Source: Ruegeria_C sp041537905 (GTDB lineage: Bacteria > Pseudomonadota > Alphaproteobacteria > Rhodobacterales > Rhodobacteraceae). Taken from it: a DNA stretch of 64,000 nucleotides. Positions 42,433 to 51,190 of this stretch are shown piece after piece (positions within the stretch are counted from its first letter, which is position 1; each line of letters begins with the position of its first letter). The notes under the pieces were generated by a model that worked only from the letters and a program-made list of their open reading frames with translations, was not told the origin of the DNA and searched no databases. The stretch is taken from positions 162,911 to 226,910 of the forward strand of contig NZ_JBGRUO010000007.1 of the NCBI RefSeq assembly GCF_041537905.1, in the 5' to 3' direction. Made by a program: the position numbers and the translations under genes.

Positions 42433-44124
42433 ATGGCATCAGAGCATTGGACGGTCGGGTCATACCTTGCGCGGCGCTTGCAGGAGGCTGGAATCAGCGA
42501 CTATTTCGCAGTGCCTGGGGATTACAATCTGGTGCTGCTCGATGAGTTGCTGGGCAATCCGGACCTGCGGATGATCAGTTGCTGTAACGAGTTGAACGCA
42601 GGCTACGCTGCCGATGGCTATGCGCGTGCAACCGGTGGCCCCTCAGCGGCGGTGGTCACCTTCTCGGTGGGCGGGCTGAGCCTGCTGAATGCGGTGGCGG
42701 GGGCCTATGCCGAAGACCTGCCGATGATCGCCATTTCCGGCGGCCCCAACACCAATTCCGAGGCCGAGTGGGAATATCTGCATCACACTCTGGGCGAGGT
42801 CGATTACGGCTATCAGCGCGAGATTTTCGACCGGGTCACCGCCGAGGCGGTGCGCATCCATCACCCCTCGCTTGCCCCGGTAGCGATCGACCGGGCCATC
42901 GACACCGCGATGCTGCGCCGCAAGCCGGTGTATATCGAGATCGCCTCGAATATCGCAAATGCGCCCACCTCTGCGCCGATTGCCCGCAGCTTTGCCCGGC
43001 AGGTCACCAGTGATCCGAGTTCACTGGCCGCCGCCGTCGATCACGCGGCCACGGTTCTGAATGCCGCCGCACGCCCGGTCTTGATCGCGGGCAGCAAGAC
43101 CCGCGCGGCGCGAGCGGAACCGGCCCTGCGCGCCCTGGCCGATGCTTGCGGCTATGCGCAGGCGGCAATGCCCAATGCCAAGAGCTTTCTTTCCGAGGCG
43201 CACGAGAATTACATGGGCATCTACTGGGGCCCGGTCAGTACGCCGGGTTGCGGTGAGATCGTCGATGCCGCCGACGCGCTGCTTTTTGCCGGGCCGGTCT
43301 TTACCGATTACACCACAACGGGTCATCAGCTTGGGTTCGAAACGTCCAAGGCGGTGATTGCGCATCCCATCTCGGTCCAGTTGGGCGAGACAAGGTACAG
43401 CAATGTGCGCATGGACGAGTTTCTGGAAGCGCTGAGCGGTAGGCTGACCCCGAGTGACGGCGCGGTCAAAGCCTTTGAGCGGGTCCGCACCCCGCGCCAT
43501 GTACCTGCGCCCGGCGTGGCCGAGACGCCGTTGACCGTACGCCAGCTTTTCGCGCGGATCGAGAGCCTGCTGGAAGGCGACAGCACCCTGCTGGTCGAAA
43601 CAGGCGATTCCTGGTTCAACGGCATGGATGTTGCGTTGCCCGACGGGGCGCGGTTCGAGATCCAGATGCAATATGGCTCAATCGGCTGGTCGGTCGGTGC
43701 AACGCTGGGCTATGCACTTGGCAAAAGCGGTGGTCGGTTGATTTCCTGCATCGGTGACGGTTCGTTCCAGCTAACCGCGCAGGAAATCTCGACCATGATC
43801 CGCTATGATGCAAACCCGATCATCTTTCTTATTAACAATGGCGGCTACACGATCGAGGTGGAAATTCATGATGGCCCCTATAACACGATCAAGAACTGGG
43901 ACTATTCCCGGCTGATCGAGGTGTTTAGCGCAGGCGAGGGCAAAGCCTGGGGGACACGGGCAACCACCGAGGGCGAGTTGGATGAAGCGGTCGCCGAGGC
44001 GCAGAGTCGGGACGGTTTGTGCTTCATCGAAGTGGCGATCGACCGCGACGATTGCAATGTCAACCTGCTGCGCTGGGGCAATCAGGTGGCGCGCAACAAT
44101 GGACGCCCCAATCGCTGCAGGTAA
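42433..44124 (+). CDS. Pyruvate decarboxylase-like thiamine diphosphate enzyme
   Basis: A 563-residue ThDP enzyme matching true pyruvate decarboxylases rather than acetolactate synthases. Catalytic residues of Zymomonas PDC have counterparts: Asp30 (VPGDYNL), Glu53 (CCNELNAGYAADGYAR), the paired His117-His118 (EYLHHTLG) and Glu475 (GYTIEVEIHDGPYN). The ThDP-binding GDGSFQ...NNGG segment is present. It would convert pyruvate, or an aromatic or branched 2-oxo acid, to the aldehyde and CO2. Length is close to the 568 residues of Zymomonas PDC. The neighbouring genes do not suggest a substrate. The start at 42433 has GAGG upstream. Confidence 0.88.
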   Translation: MASEHWTVGSYLARRLQEAGISDYFAVPGDYNLVLLDELLGNPDLRMISCCNELNAGYAADGYARATGGPSAAVVTFSVGGLSLLNAVAGAYAEDLPMIAISGGPNTNSEAEWEYLHHTLGEVDYGYQREIFDRVTAEAVRIHHPSLAPVAIDRAIDTAMLRRKPVYIEIASNIANAPTSAPIARSFARQVTSDPSSLAAAVDHAATVLNAAARPVLIAGSKTRAARAEPALRALADACGYAQAAMPNAKSFLSEAHENYMGIYWGPVSTPGCGEIVDAADALLFAGPVFTDYTTTGHQLGFETSKAVIAHPISVQLGETRYSNVRMDEFLEALSGRLTPSDGAVKAFERVRTPRHVPAPGVAETPLTVRQLFARIESLLEGDSTLLVETGDSWFNGMDVALPDGARFEIQMQYGSIGWSVGATLGYALGKSGGRLISCIGDGSFQLTAQEISTMIRYDANPIIFLINNGGYTIEVEIHDGPYNTIKNWDYSRLIEVFSAGEGKAWGTRATTEGELDEAVAEAQSRDGLCFIEVAIDRDDCNVNLLRWGNQVARNNGRPNRCR

Positions 44125-44128
44125 AGTC

Positions 44129-45601
44129 ATGGGCCGCAGAGGTTTGCGCATTATCTGGATCTTGATCGGCCAGCTTGCCGTGCTTTCGCCCGCCCTGGCG
44201 GCGCCCTATCCCGAGAATCCGATGGTGTTCGAACTTGACATCCCGTTGATCTCGCCCTCGGAAGGCGGGTTGTTTGCCCATGACCTGACAGGGGATGGCA
44301 ATATGGATTTCCTCATAACGGCGCCGGGCCATATAGCGGCCTATTCGAACAAGGGCGCGCCACTCTGGCAGATACAGGACAACATCAACCTGGGTCAAAG
44401 CGCACAGGGGTTTCCGTTTCCGGGAAGCCATGGACCGGGAGCGATTGCAGGTGACATGGATGGGGACGGTGCCGAGGAACTGGCCTATCTGCGGCCCGAT
44501 GGCACGTTGGTCATCCGCGAAGGCGGGACCGGTCAAATCAAACGGAGCTATGACTTTCCGGGGGCGCAGGGATTGGCGATCGCCGATTTTCGCGGCACCG
44601 GTGATCGCGATGCGGTGCTGCAATACTCGCAAAACGAATTGCGGGCTATCAGCTTGGAATCCGGTGAAACGCTTTGGCATGTAACCGATTGGCAGGGGGT
44701 GGAGCACGGCATCGTTCGGGTGCTGGACCTGGATGGCGATGGTCGCGACGAAGTGCTGGGGCCGATCCTGCTGGACTCCAGGGGACAGGTGCTGCGCTCT
44801 GCAGCGCGTGAGGGCACCAAGATGAACAGTTTCGACAGTCTTGCGGTGGGTGATATATTGGCCGCGCCGGGGTTGGAGATTGCGCTGGCAGAACAGCATG
44901 GCAATGATGAAACGATCGTGATGGGTGTCACTGGCCCGGGCTGGTGGCGGCATCATGAACCGGGTGGCATCTGGGCCATTGGCGAATGCCGCCGCAGGGA
45001 AGACCCCGATAAGTTGGCGGTGGGCGAGTTCGATCCGGATCAACCCGGCCAGGAGGTCTTTGCCCGTTCCTCCTGCGGCAACCATCCATGGGTGATGGCC
45101 GGGGACGGCACTGTGATCGCGTCTTGGTCGGTAAGCGACACCGCTCCGCCGGGCTGGTGTCATGTGGGCGATTGCCGCGCCGACCCGGAGGCGAATTTCC
45201 TCCAGCGGCTGAACGACCGTATCAAGGTGGACCTGCGCGGCGGGCGCAGCCCGCGCCGCGGTGAATACGGGATCGACCTTGTGCGCCCGGTGCATTGGGA
45301 CGGGACCGGGCGGCAGCTGTTGTTTGTGACCGAGCGCCATATCGACGGCCAAATCGCGCTGGTGGATGCGCTTACAGGCGATTTCCTGCGGGTCTGGCCG
45401 ACCGAGGCAGCGCGGACCTACGCGGCCGACGTGACCGGAGATGCAAGGGAAGAGCTTATCGTGCTGGAAGCCCGTCCCGAGGGGTCGGCACTTAAGATAT
45501 TCTGGAACGACGAACCTGCCGAAATTGTGACGCAAGACCGGCTGTGGCAGGACCGCGCGTATCGCCGGGGGCGGCAGAATTGGAATTATTACTCGCCCTG
45601 A
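44129..45601 (+). CDS. Secreted VCBS/FG-GAP beta-propeller protein
   Basis: A 490-residue protein with a signal peptide (MGRRGLRIIWILIGQLAVLS to ALAA) and repeated calcium-binding FG-GAP motifs: DLTGDGNMDF, DMDGDGAEEL, DLDGDGRDEVLG and a degenerate VTGDAREEL. These repeats form an integrin-type propeller. There is no catalytic domain I recognise; the C-terminal RRGRQNWNYYSP ending recalls secreted rhamnogalacturonan-lyase-like propellers. It starts four bases after the pyruvate decarboxylase stop, so it may be co-transcribed, although the two functions seem unrelated. Ribosome-binding site is weak (AGG). Confidence 0.75.
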   Translation: MGRRGLRIIWILIGQLAVLSPALAAPYPENPMVFELDIPLISPSEGGLFAHDLTGDGNMDFLITAPGHIAAYSNKGAPLWQIQDNINLGQSAQGFPFPGSHGPGAIAGDMDGDGAEELAYLRPDGTLVIREGGTGQIKRSYDFPGAQGLAIADFRGTGDRDAVLQYSQNELRAISLESGETLWHVTDWQGVEHGIVRVLDLDGDGRDEVLGPILLDSRGQVLRSAAREGTKMNSFDSLAVGDILAAPGLEIALAEQHGNDETIVMGVTGPGWWRHHEPGGIWAIGECRRREDPDKLAVGEFDPDQPGQEVFARSSCGNHPWVMAGDGTVIASWSVSDTAPPGWCHVGDCRADPEANFLQRLNDRIKVDLRGGRSPRRGEYGIDLVRPVHWDGTGRQLLFVTERHIDGQIALVDALTGDFLRVWPTEAARTYAADVTGDAREELIVLEARPEGSALKIFWNDEPAEIVTQDRLWQDRAYRRGRQNWNYYSP

Positions 45602-46194
45602 GGCCGGCACTTGGTGATTGCGAATTTTCAGGAATGTCTTCGTGTGGACTGCATGGGCATAGAAAGAGATACCGGAACAGATTCGGCTCCAACTTGTCCA
45701 CGTACCCCGTTTCCCTCGCGCGTTTTTGTTGCGACATCGGCCCCAAGCGAAAGGCTTCCCGGACTTGGTTTCCAGATGCGGCATGCGCGTTTGTGCTGAT
45801 GTCGGCAACGGCGCAGTAGCGAGAGCAGGACAATGCGGGTCGATCATCAATTTGTTCGTGCTTGGCATGCCGATGCTGGGCTTTTTGATGCGGACCGTTC
45901 AGGCGGTGGGCGACCTCGCCTCTAGCCTGCGCGACCTGAATGGCTGACCGGGTCGGTGCACCGGCCTTGCAATCGCCGGAGATCGCCGCTCTGCCACCCG
46001 CCAGTTGAGCTGAGTCTTGGGTTTGTTTCTGTCGACTTCCCCTGTCGCTGCGGGACCAGATCGTGCTGCTTGATAGCAGGCTTCATGCGGTGGCGAATCT
46101 CGGCCGCGACGGCGACCCTGCAACAGGCAAACATGTCTCGGCGCCTGAAAAGAGGTTTGATGTAAACACAGCGATTGGACGCCCCCTATCTTCT
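45602..46194. other. 593-base region without a recognisable gene
   Basis: Between the VCBS protein and the minus-strand CofD-like gene no frame shows coding character. Short frames on both strands lack ribosome-binding sites and family motifs. I see no terminator hairpin followed by T residues, no tRNA and no insertion-sequence ends. It may be a decayed gene; the plus-strand frame from about 45726 to 45947 (hydrophobic LFVLGMPMLGFLM) is the only part that could be translated. Confidence 0.4.
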
Positions 46195-47388
46195 TCAGGA
46201 CAATGAGATCAGCATCTCGCAAACCGGTTTCGGATCATAGCGGTCCATGAGGTCGGGGCCGGAAAGCGCCAGGGGCAGGCAGGGAATGGCGAACCGCGCT
46301 TCGACCTCTTGTCGCTGGTCCGCAGGCGTGGCCTCGGTATCGCAGATCACAGCGGAGAGCAGCGTCTGGATCGGGCAGTCGGCGCCCGCATCGGTGCGCA
46401 GGCAAGCCAAGAGGGTGGCGACCTGATCGGGCAGGGTCATCCCGAGGCACTCGGGGTCGTGGCCAAGGCTGGGCAGGTAAATCTTGGGCACATCCCGCGC
46501 CGCGATTGCCCGTCCTGTCCCGTGAGGCAGCAGATTGGCCAACACGCTGGTATAGAAGCTGCCGGGGGGATAGCAGATCAGGTCTGCGCGGTCGATCAGG
46601 CGGCGGTTGCGTTTGGGCAGCGGCACCGAATTCGCGGCAAGGCGCATGCCGCCACGGGTCAGGAACAGCTCCCGGATAGGCGCCGTGATGGGCGCGGTTT
46701 CCTTGCCGGTCAGGTCTCGCTGGCCGAGTACGATCTGACCATCTTCCAGCTCCGCTCCCAGACCCAGCGTGTCATCGACGATCGCCCGCACCGTGCCGCG
46801 CACATCGACCATTTTGGACATCAGAAACAGCACCGGTTCCAGCGCGCGATCATGGCTCAGGTAACCGCCTGCAAGGATGAGATTGCCGGTGCTGGCCCCG
46901 GACAAATCGAAACCGTCGGGGCGGTGTTCGGCGAAGCTGCGTAGCTGTGACAGGATCAGACGGCGCATAGGTTGGGTAATGGCGCGCATCAGCCGATGCT
47001 CACCGGAGAGCAGCGCGCGGAATTCCTCCTCTTGCGCCGTGGCGCCAGCGTCCAGGGGAAAGCGGTAACTGAACAGGCGGAAGATGTCGGGCTGACCCAG
47101 CTCTGTCTCGTCGGCCAGTGCCATCAAGCGACTGCGCAGGTCCCCTACGGCGGGCATGTCAAAGGCCTGCCGCAGCACCTGCGAACTGCCGCCGCTGTCG
47201 AACGGCGTGATCAGGTGGATCGAGTTATGGGTATAGAGCTTGAGCCGTCGTGCAATGTCGTTGAGCGCGCTGCCGCCGCTGAGAAACAGCAACCGCGGCC
47301 CCAGATGGGGCAGGCTTCTGGCGCGCGCTACACGCAGCGGGTCCGGGATATCGGCGCTGCGCGAGATCAACAGATCTGACACCGGCAA
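46195..47388 (-). CDS. CofD/YvcK-like protein (GAK-system type)
   Basis: A protein of 397 residues in the CofD/YvcK superfamily. It opens with a nucleotide-binding loop (LLFLSGGSALNDIARRLKLY) and LITPFDSGGSSQVLRQAFDM, followed by GDLRSRLMALADETE. SGASTGNLILAGGYL and DLICYPPGSFYTSVLANLLP are later family motifs. CofD transfers a phospholactate group in F420 synthesis, whereas YvcK-like proteins bind UDP-sugars; the closest type by my reading is the CofD-related protein of the GAK system, but the other GAK genes (HprK-like, ATP-grasp) are not in this window. Start is a TTG at 47388 with GGGAG upstream. Confidence 0.72.
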   Translation of the reverse strand: MPVSDLLISRSADIPDPLRVARARSLPHLGPRLLFLSGGSALNDIARRLKLYTHNSIHLITPFDSGGSSQVLRQAFDMPAVGDLRSRLMALADETELGQPDIFRLFSYRFPLDAGATAQEEEFRALLSGEHRLMRAITQPMRRLILSQLRSFAEHRPDGFDLSGASTGNLILAGGYLSHDRALEPVLFLMSKMVDVRGTVRAIVDDTLGLGAELEDGQIVLGQRDLTGKETAPITAPIRELFLTRGGMRLAANSVPLPKRNRRLIDRADLICYPPGSFYTSVLANLLPHGTGRAIAARDVPKIYLPSLGHDPECLGMTLPDQVATLLACLRTDAGADCPIQTLLSAVICDTEATPADQRQEVEARFAIPCLPLALSGPDLMDRYDPKPVCEMLISLS

Positions 47389-47454
47389 AATTCTCCCACA
47401 TGTTCACATTCGGCTATAGCAGCAGGTGGCAATAGCGGCCAGTATTGGCACTAC

Positions 47455-48471
47455 TCAGCGCAGCCAGCGTCCAACCAGGGGCGCGCCGATGATCACCGTG
47501 ATCAGCCGGGTCAGGTGGTGGGTGACCACATAGGCCACATCCGCCCCGGCAATCAGTGCGATCACGGCCATTTCAGCCTGCCCGCCGGGAGAGAAGGCCA
47601 GGATAGCGTCGACCGGGTCCGACAGGCCCAGCAGGATCACGATCTCCATGAAAATCACGGACAGCAAAGCCAAGACCAGCGTGAACCCGAGTGCAGCGAC
47701 AACGATCCGGCGCAGTTCTGCCACCGTCAGCCCGACATAGCGGACACCCACCACGATGCCGATGAAGAACTGCGCGACCAGGATCGCCTCGGCCGGGGGG
47801 CGCTGGTCGATCAGCCCGGCAAGGCTGGCGATGGTGGTCAGGATCATCGGGCCGAGAATGGCCGCGCCGAACATTCCGATGGCGGCCGCGATGCGCCATC
47901 CGGCGATGGCGATGACGGCCATCAGGATCAATTGCTGATAGGGCACATCGGCCAGCGGCTTGCCGGGCGGGTTCGATAGGTCCAGATCGAAGATCTCAGT
48001 CAGAAACAATGGCAGCAGGCTGACGATAACCAGAACGCGGGTGGCGTGGACCAGGCTCAGAACCCGGGCCGAGCCGCCCGCTTCTTCGCCAAAGACCAGC
48101 ATGTCCTGCAATCCGCCGGGCATCGCGGCGTAATAGCTTGTGGCGGGGTCAAAACCCCAGAGCTTGCGAAAATACGGATAGCCAATCAGCCCGATCAGCA
48201 GGATGAAAGGCGGGATCAGAGCGATGGATGCGGCCATATCGGGCAGCCGTGCCACGACAGCGGGCGTGATAGAAGCCCCCACCGCTACGCCCAGGATCGT
48301 GCGCATCCCGGCGCAGATCCGCTCCGGTGCGCGCAGATCGACCCCCAGAAGTGCTGCGGCCAGACAGGCGAACATTGGCCCCAACAGCCAGGGCAGGGGC
48401 AGGCCGATCCCGATAAAGATGGCGACACCGATAAGTGCTATGACAAGCGTACGCAGGATGGGGGATGTCAT
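47455..48471 (-). CDS. AbrB-family membrane protein (COG3180)
   Basis: A 338-residue, very hydrophobic protein with about ten transmembrane segments. It has the internal duplication and GGLQDMLVFGEEAGG and SPGGQAEMAVIALIAGADVA motifs of the COG3180 'AbrB' membrane family (often annotated as ammonia monooxygenase or AbrB regulator, both misleading). Function is not established; a transporter for an organic compound is likely. I start at ATG 48471; the longer frame to 48549 has no hydrophobic or ribosome-binding support. The PLP decarboxylase gene lies upstream with a 74-base gap. Confidence 0.82.
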   Translation of the reverse strand: MTSPILRTLVIALIGVAIFIGIGLPLPWLLGPMFACLAAALLGVDLRAPERICAGMRTILGVAVGASITPAVVARLPDMAASIALIPPFILLIGLIGYPYFRKLWGFDPATSYYAAMPGGLQDMLVFGEEAGGSARVLSLVHATRVLVIVSLLPLFLTEIFDLDLSNPPGKPLADVPYQQLILMAVIAIAGWRIAAAIGMFGAAILGPMILTTIASLAGLIDQRPPAEAILVAQFFIGIVVGVRYVGLTVAELRRIVVAALGFTLVLALLSVIFMEIVILLGLSDPVDAILAFSPGGQAEMAVIALIAGADVAYVVTHHLTRLITVIIGAPLVGRWLR

Positions 48472-48545
48472 GGCGATCTCGGCATGATGAGCTAATATTT
48501 GTATACTGTTGCATACCAAATTGTGCAAGCCGAAAACCTGTCGGT

Positions 48546-49946
48546 TCAAAGCCTATCGCGAACCTGTGCCCATGCGTCAAGGATGGCCATTGCGACCGGG
48601 TTGGCATCGGGCACGGCGGTGGCCTCACAGATCACCGAAAGACGCAGGACCCATTGGTCGCGCCATTTGGCACCGCCTGCGAACAAGGCGCCCTGCTCGC
48701 GCAGGGTTTCAATGACCTGCTCGGTGGCCAGGTCGCAGCCCGTGCCCGCGCCAAAGCGCAGGATGATCTGGTTGAGGTTAACGTCGTTCAAGATCGTGAT
48801 GCCTGGCTGACTCGTCAAAAGGTCAGCGATCTGGCGGGCAATTTCGCAGTGTCGCGCCACCATGTCCGCGACGCCCTGTCGGCCCAGGCTGCGCAGCATT
48901 GCATAAGTCGGCACGCCGCGCGCGCGGCGTGACAGTTCGGGCACCAGAAACGAGGGGATCCTGTCATGCGCGACGCGCTCGGGCAGATAGCTTGCATCGA
49001 TGCCCATCGCGGCTTCCAATGCGGTACGGTCGCGCACGATGGCATATCCGCTGTCAAACGGGGTTTGCAGCCATTTATGCCCGTCCACGGCCCAGGATTG
49101 CGCGCGCGCGATGCCGTGGGTCAGGGCTCGGTAGTCCGGATGCGCTCGCGCCCAGAGGCCAAAGGCCGCATCCACATGCAGCCAGGCGTCATGCTTGGCT
49201 GCGATATCGGCAATCGGGTCAAACGAGTCGAAAGCGCCGGTATTGATCTGACCGGCTTGTGCGATGATCACTGCCGGGCCGGGCTGCTGCGCCATCTGCC
49301 TCGCCAGATCACTTGGGTCCATCCGGCCTTGATCGTCGGTGGCGATCCGCTGCACCCTGCGGCGGCCAAAGCCCAGATATCCCAGCGCCGAAAAAACCGA
49401 GGTATGGGCGTCGTCACCCAGAAACACCGAAACCGGCGGCGCTCCGAACAACCCGTCCTGATCGGGGTCCCAGCCGTGTCGGCGCAATAGCGCGCCGCGC
49501 GCCGCCGCAAGGGCGGTGAAGTTGCCCACCGTCGCGCCAGTGACAAAACCCACCGCCGCTTCGCGCGGCAGGTCGAGAATGTCGAGCAGCCAACGTTCGG
49601 CCACCTGCTCCAGCGCCGACACTGTGGGCGAGCTGGTGTGAAAGGCGGCGTTCTGACCCCAGGCGCTGACCAGCCAGTCTGCGGCCACCCCCACCGGGGC
49701 CGAGCCGCCCAGCACCCAGCCGAAAAAGCGCGGATGCGCCATCGGCGTCAGGCCCTGCGTGGCGGTTTCGGCCAGATCGCGGATGACATCCGCGCCCGGT
49801 TCTCCGATCTCGGGAAGGGGCGCGTCATAGAGGGCGAGCATCTGCGCGTAATCGCGTACCGCATTGCATGGGGCGTCAGGCAGACCCTGTCGATAGGACA
49901 GGGCCTGCGCGCAGGCCAGCTCCAGTTCTGCGAGAGGGACGGACAT
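48546..49946 (-). CDS. PLP-dependent group II decarboxylase
   Basis: A 466-residue pyridoxal-phosphate enzyme of the aromatic-L-amino-acid/glutamate decarboxylase group. His181 (DDAHTSVFSALGYLG) stacks on the cofactor, Asp259 (HVDAAFG) binds the pyridine nitrogen, and Lys291 (AVDGHKWLQTPFD) forms the Schiff base. The enzyme should release CO2 from an amino acid, giving an amine; substrate is unresolved, aromatic amino acid or aspartate being possible. The start ATG lies two bases after the cysteine synthase stop (TGAcATG), so translation of the two is coupled. The downstream AbrB-like membrane protein could export the amine; this is inference. Confidence 0.87.
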   Translation of the reverse strand: MSVPLAELELACAQALSYRQGLPDAPCNAVRDYAQMLALYDAPLPEIGEPGADVIRDLAETATQGLTPMAHPRFFGWVLGGSAPVGVAADWLVSAWGQNAAFHTSSPTVSALEQVAERWLLDILDLPREAAVGFVTGATVGNFTALAAARGALLRRHGWDPDQDGLFGAPPVSVFLGDDAHTSVFSALGYLGFGRRRVQRIATDDQGRMDPSDLARQMAQQPGPAVIIAQAGQINTGAFDSFDPIADIAAKHDAWLHVDAAFGLWARAHPDYRALTHGIARAQSWAVDGHKWLQTPFDSGYAIVRDRTALEAAMGIDASYLPERVAHDRIPSFLVPELSRRARGVPTYAMLRSLGRQGVADMVARHCEIARQIADLLTSQPGITILNDVNLNQIILRFGAGTGCDLATEQVIETLREQGALFAGGAKWRDQWVLRLSVICEATAVPDANPVAMAILDAWAQVRDRL

Positions 49947-49947
49947 G

Positions 49948-51027
49948 TCAGGGCATGTGATAACCGGGGGTCGAGGTCGAAATTTCGATCTCTTCCTCGG
50001 TCATCTCCTCGGCGATGTCGTCAAAAAGCGGGGTCGACAGATAACGCTCGCCGGTGTCGGGTAACATGCAAAGGATGGTCGAGCCCGGCTCGGCCTTTTC
50101 GGCCACTTCCATGGCAATGGCAAAGCTGGCCCCGCCGGAGACACCGGTCAGGATGCCCTCTTGTGCTGCCAGTTTCTTGGCCCATTCCACACCCACCATG
50201 CCTGCGACGGGGCGCAGGTCCTGGTAGTAGCCGCCATCAATGGCCTCCTGCAGAACGGCGGGGATGAAATCGGGGGTCCAGCCCTGGATCGGATGAGGCT
50301 CAAAGGCCGGGTGGCTGGCAGCGGGAGCATCGTCGGCACCCCGTTCCTGCACGTGACCGCTGCCGATCAGTTGCGCGTTGGCGGGTTCGGACAGGATGAT
50401 CTTTGTCTCGGGACGCGCCTCGCGCAGCACCCGGCCCACGCCTGCGACCGTGCCGCCTGTGCCATAACCGGTGACAAAATAGTCCAGTCGCTTGCCGTCG
50501 AAGTCGTTCAGGATTTCCTGCGCGGTCGTGGCGGCGTGAATGTCGGCATTGGCCTGAGTCTCGAACTGACGGGCCAGCAACCAGCCGTGTTTTTCGGCCA
50601 GTTCCACCGCCTTGCGGTACATCCCAAAGCCCTTTTCAGCGCGCGGCGTCAGAATTACTTTGGCCCCCAGCATCCGCATCAGTTTACGCCGCTCGACCGA
50701 GAAACTGTCGGCCATGGTGACCACCAGCGGATAGCCCTTCTGGGCGCAGACCATCGCCAGCCCGATGCCGGTATTGCCGCTGGTCGCCTCGACCACGGTC
50801 TGGCCGGGTTTCAGCGCGCCGCTGCGTTCGGCGGCCTCAATGATGTTGATCGCCAACCGGTCCTTGACCGAGCCTGCCGGATTGAACGCCTCGAACTTAA
50901 CGTACATATCGACATGGTCGGGGGCGATATTGTTGACCCGAATGGCAGGTGTGTTGCCGATCGTGTCCAGCACACTGTCATAGGTGTGGCCGTGGCCCTT
51001 GGTGGTTCTGACGGTTTCGGTGGTCAT
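49948..51027 (-). CDS. cysK: Cysteine synthase family PLP enzyme
   Basis: A 359-residue O-acetylserine sulfhydrylase-type enzyme. Lys55 in NPAGSVKDRLA binds PLP, TSGNTGIG is the substrate loop, GTGGTVAGVG binds the phosphate and GVSGGAS closes the fold. It would make cysteine from O-acetylserine and sulfide. It is about 45 residues longer than typical CysK (around 315), with an N-terminal leader of 15 residues, an insertion (HVQERGADDAPAASHPAFEP) and an acidic C-terminal tail, and resembles the longer cysteine synthases of roseobacters. It is translationally coupled to a PLP decarboxylase. Confidence 0.88.
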   Translation of the reverse strand: MTTETVRTTKGHGHTYDSVLDTIGNTPAIRVNNIAPDHVDMYVKFEAFNPAGSVKDRLAINIIEAAERSGALKPGQTVVEATSGNTGIGLAMVCAQKGYPLVVTMADSFSVERRKLMRMLGAKVILTPRAEKGFGMYRKAVELAEKHGWLLARQFETQANADIHAATTAQEILNDFDGKRLDYFVTGYGTGGTVAGVGRVLREARPETKIILSEPANAQLIGSGHVQERGADDAPAASHPAFEPHPIQGWTPDFIPAVLQEAIDGGYYQDLRPVAGMVGVEWAKKLAAQEGILTGVSGGASFAIAMEVAEKAEPGSTILCMLPDTGERYLSTPLFDDIAEEMTEEEIEISTSTPGYHMP

Positions 51028-51190
51028 AATGCGCCCCTTCTTTGGCTTTCAATAAATTTCTAAACGGGTCCGCGTCTGACGTCCCGAGGCCCGGTTTGTT
51101 GCTCCAAGCTATGCGCAGATAGCGGCGATGTCTTGAGGGCCGTCTGGGGAAAGCTTGAGGAAACGTGGAAAATTCCGATGGCAGGCCTGG

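Noticed and set aside
44060..45868. 602-residue minus-strand frame opposite the VCBS gene
   Set aside because: The plus strand encodes a signal peptide and several FG-GAP repeats; the minus frame has no motif and no start signal.
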